Made by a program: the position numbers and the translations under genes. From an uncultured Propionibacteriaceae bacterium (GTDB lineage: Bacteria; Actinomycetota; Actinomycetes; Propionibacteriales; Propionibacteriaceae): a DNA stretch of 6,749 bases. Position 1 is the stretch's first letter. Each line of letters starts with the position of its first letter. Location of the stretch: NCBI GenBank assembly GCA_945875065.1, contig CAMCJC010000145.1, forward strand, positions 1-6,749, in the 5' to 3' direction. This document shows, one piece after another, positions 4,955-6,749 of this stretch. The notes under the pieces were generated by a model, which saw only the letters and a program-made list of their open reading frames with translations, ran no database searches and was not told the origin of the DNA.

Positions 4955-6749
4955 TGCGCTGTCGGATCCTCGTTGGAGCGCGAATTGATGTGGTCCCGGA
5001 TCCGCTGAACCGCGTCGGTGACGGGGACCCCGTTTAGCTGGGAGCCGTCCCGGAAGCGGAAACTGACCGCTCCGGCATCCCGGTCCTCCGCCCCGCTGAT
5101 GAGTATGAACGGCACCTTCGACTTCGAAGCGTTGCGGATCTTCTTACCGAAGCGGTCATCGGATAGGTCGAGATCCACGCGAACCCCGGCGGCCCGCAGC
5201 TGGGCGGCCACATCCTCCAGGTAGCCGTTGAACTCCTCGGCGACGGGCACGCCGAGGACCTGTACCGGTGCTAGCCACGCGGGGAATGCCCCGGCGTAGT
5301 GCTCCAGCAGCACCCCGAAGAACCGCTCAATCGAGCCGAACAGGGCCCGGTGGATCATCACCGGGCGCTTCCGGGTGCCGTCGGCGGCCTGGTATTCCAA
5401 CTCGAACCGCTCGGGCAAGTTGAAGTCAAGCTGGATGGTCGACATCTGCCAGGTGCGGCCGATCGCATCCTTCGCCTGCACCGAGATCTTCGGGCCATAA
5501 AAAGCAGCGCCACCAGGGTCCGGCACGAGGTCGAGGCCAGAGGCGGTCGCAACTTCCTGTAGGACGGTCGTCGCTTCCTCCCACACCTCATCGTCGCCGA
5601 CGAACTTCTCGGGGTTCTTGGTCGACAGTTCAAGGTAGAAGTCGTCGAGGCCGTAGTCCTTCAGCAAGCCGAGCACGAAATTGAGCAAACCCGTCAGCTC
5701 TTCGCGCATCTGCTCGCGGGTGCAGTAGATGTGGGCATCGTCCTGCGTGAACCCGCGAGCTCGCGTGAGGCCGTGCACGACGCCGGACTTCTCATTGCGG
5801 TACACGGTGCCGAACTCGAATAGGCGCAGGGGTAGCTCTCGGTAGGAGCGGCCGCGGGACCGGAAGATCAGGTTGTGCATCGGGCAGTTCATGGGCTTTA
5901 GGTAGTAGTCCTGCCCTTGTTTGCGCACGTTGCCTTCCGCGTCGCGTTCCTCGTCCATCTGCATGGGCGGGTACATGCCATCGGCATACCAATCGAGGTG
6001 CCCAGAGGTCTGGAACAGTGCTGCCTTGGTCAAGTGCGGCGTGTACGCAAACTGATAGCCCTCGGCGACGTGCCTGCGCCGCGAGTAGTCCTCCAGCTCC
6101 ATCCGTACGATCGCACCGTTGGGGTGGAACACGGCCAGACCGGAGCCGATCTCATCAGGGAAGCTGAACATGTCGAGTTCGGTGCCAAGCTTGCGGTGGT
6201 CCCGCTTCGCGGCCTCCGCCATCCGGGTCTGGTAGGCCTTCAGGTCGTCCTTGCTAGCCCAGGCGGTGCCGTAGACGCGCTGCAGGCCGGAGTTGCGCTG
6301 GTCGCCACGCCAGTAGGCGGCGCTTGACTTGGTCAGCGCGAACGCCTGCAGATAACCGGTGTGAGGGACGTGAGGTCCGCGGCATAGGTCCTTCCACGCC
6401 ACGGACCCATCGCGCCTCACGTTGTCGTAGATGGTGAGCTGGCCCTCGCCCACCTCGACCGATGAGCCGTCCGTGGCGGAAGCGCCGCCCTTGTCGGCAA
6501 TCAGTTCAAGCTTGAAGGGCTCGTCGGCGAGTTCGGCACGGGCGTCGTCGTCGCTGACTTCGCGGCGGACGAAACGCTGCTTCTCCTTTACGATCTGGCT
6601 CATCTGCTTCTCAACGGCCTTCAAATCCTCTGGCGTCAGGGGTGCGGTGTCGAAGTCGTAGTAGAAGCCGTCGACGATAGGCGGTCCGATGCCGAGTTTG
6701 GCCTCTGCGAAGATACGCTGCAGCGCTTGCGCCGTGACGTGGGCGGCTG
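4951..6749 (-). CDS. thrS: Threonyl-tRNA synthetase, N-terminus beyond the right edge
   Basis: Class II aminoacyl-tRNA synthetase that charges tRNA-Thr. 598 codons are visible; the TGS domain and first part of the editing domain (roughly 70-90 residues) lie outside the window. Using visible residue numbers from the right edge: the editing domain starts at AAHVTAQAL, whose histidine (3) belongs to the conserved HxxxH pair, and DLCRGPH gives the other editing residues Cys122 and His126. The catalytic core has the zinc ligands Cys288 (MNCPMH), His339 (QDDAHIY) and His466 (VMIHRALFGS), motif 2 with FGTVYRNEKSG (Arg317), and motif 3 HRALFGSIERFFG. The anticodon-binding domain covers about the last 110 residues from WLAPVQVLGVPV. 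All catalytic and zinc residues are present, so the enzyme should be active, and editing should be intact if the off-window histidine is there. It is the most upstream gene seen; its promoter and any leader control are outside the window. Confidence 0.97.
   Translation of the reverse strand, partial: AAHVTAQALQRIFAEAKLGIGPPIVDGFYYDFDTAPLTPEDLKAVEKQMSQIVKEKQRFVRREVSDDDARAELADEPFKLELIADKGGASATDGSSVEVGEGQLTIYDNVRRDGSVAWKDLCRGPHVPHTGYLQAFALTKSSAAYWRGDQRNSGLQRVYGTAWASKDDLKAYQTRMAEAAKRDHRKLGTELDMFSFPDEIGSGLAVFHPNGAIVRMELEDYSRRRHVAEGYQFAYTPHLTKAALFQTSGHLDWYADGMYPPMQMDEERDAEGNVRKQGQDYYLKPMNCPMHNLIFRSRGRSYRELPLRLFEFGTVYRNEKSGVVHGLTRARGFTQDDAHIYCTREQMREELTGLLNFVLGLLKDYGLDDFYLELSTKNPEKFVGDDEVWEEATTVLQEVATASGLDLVPDPGGAAFYGPKISVQAKDAIGRTWQMSTIQLDFNLPERFELEYQAADGTRKRPVMIHRALFGSIERFFGVLLEHYAGAFPAWLAPVQVLGVPVAEEFNGYLEDVAAQLRAAGVRVDLDLSDDRFGKKIRNASKSKVPFILISGAEDRDAGAVSFRFRDGSQLNGVPVTDAVQRIRDHINSRSNEDPTAQ

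Noticed and set aside
1..6749. Mobile element, CRISPR array, tRNA/rRNA gene, defence system or prophage
   Set aside because: There are no terminal repeats, transposase or integrase motifs, regularly spaced repeats, or tRNA-like cloverleaf sequences. All genes are conserved core types on one strand.
4951..6749. Possible loss of editing or catalysis in ThrRS
   Set aside because: The visible editing residues (His3, Cys122, His126), the zinc ligands (Cys288, His339, His466) and motifs 2 and 3 are all present; only the off-window part is unchecked.

Overview
The window is a stretch of conserved core genome from a high-GC Gram-positive bacterium (Actinomycetota). The evidence is the GC-rich, GC-biased codon use and a gene set diagnostic for that phylum: a GarA/OdhI-type FHA protein, two different MerR-type regulators flanking a bifunctional-nuclease-domain protein, and a DUF881 / small-basic-protein / DUF881 membrane cassette. 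The closest arrangement I know is Mycobacterium tuberculosis Rv1823-Rv1830, with the Rv2614c-Rv2613c (thrS-HIT) pair joined to its upstream end. The genus cannot be fixed from the sequence alone.

All genes lie on the minus strand, so transcription runs from the right edge to the left edge. In transcription order they are: thrS (N-terminus beyond the right edge), a HIT-family Ap4A hydrolase/phosphorylase-like gene, DUF881 (first copy), DUF1290 small basic protein, DUF881 (second copy), an 81-bp gap with a candidate promoter, garA (FHA), a MerR regulator (Rv1828-like), a bifunctional nuclease domain protein (Rv1829-like), a 96-bp gap with a small dyad, a second MerR regulator (Rv1830-like), and the first 77 codons of a YihY/BrkB membrane protein cut by the left edge. 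Most junctions are tight: a 4-bp ATGA overlap, a likely 4-bp GTGA overlap, 8 nt, an 8-bp overlap, a 1-bp TGATG overlap, 8 nt and about 5 nt. This suggests one long operon or two to three overlapping transcription units with internal starts in the two gaps. No stretch longer than 100 bp lacks a gene.

Functionally the window joins three themes. The first is translation and dinucleotide metabolism: ThrRS charges tRNA-Thr, and aminoacyl-tRNA synthetases make Ap4A as a side product, which the HIT protein probably removes. The second is an envelope module: two single-pass coiled-coil DUF881 proteins around a polytopic small basic protein, reminiscent of the ylxW-ylxX-sbp genes next to the division genes in Bacillus. 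The third is a signalling and transcription module: GarA with its phosphorylatable N-terminal TT pair, which in relatives controls 2-oxoglutarate/glutamate metabolism, followed by two cysteine-free MerR regulators and a BFN protein.

I found no mobile element, CRISPR array, tRNA, rRNA or defence system. The most notable features are what is absent or rearranged: no pgsA between the HIT gene and DUF881, no gcvH before garA, and the union of two loci that are separate in M. tuberculosis. The window is otherwise an ordinary core region.
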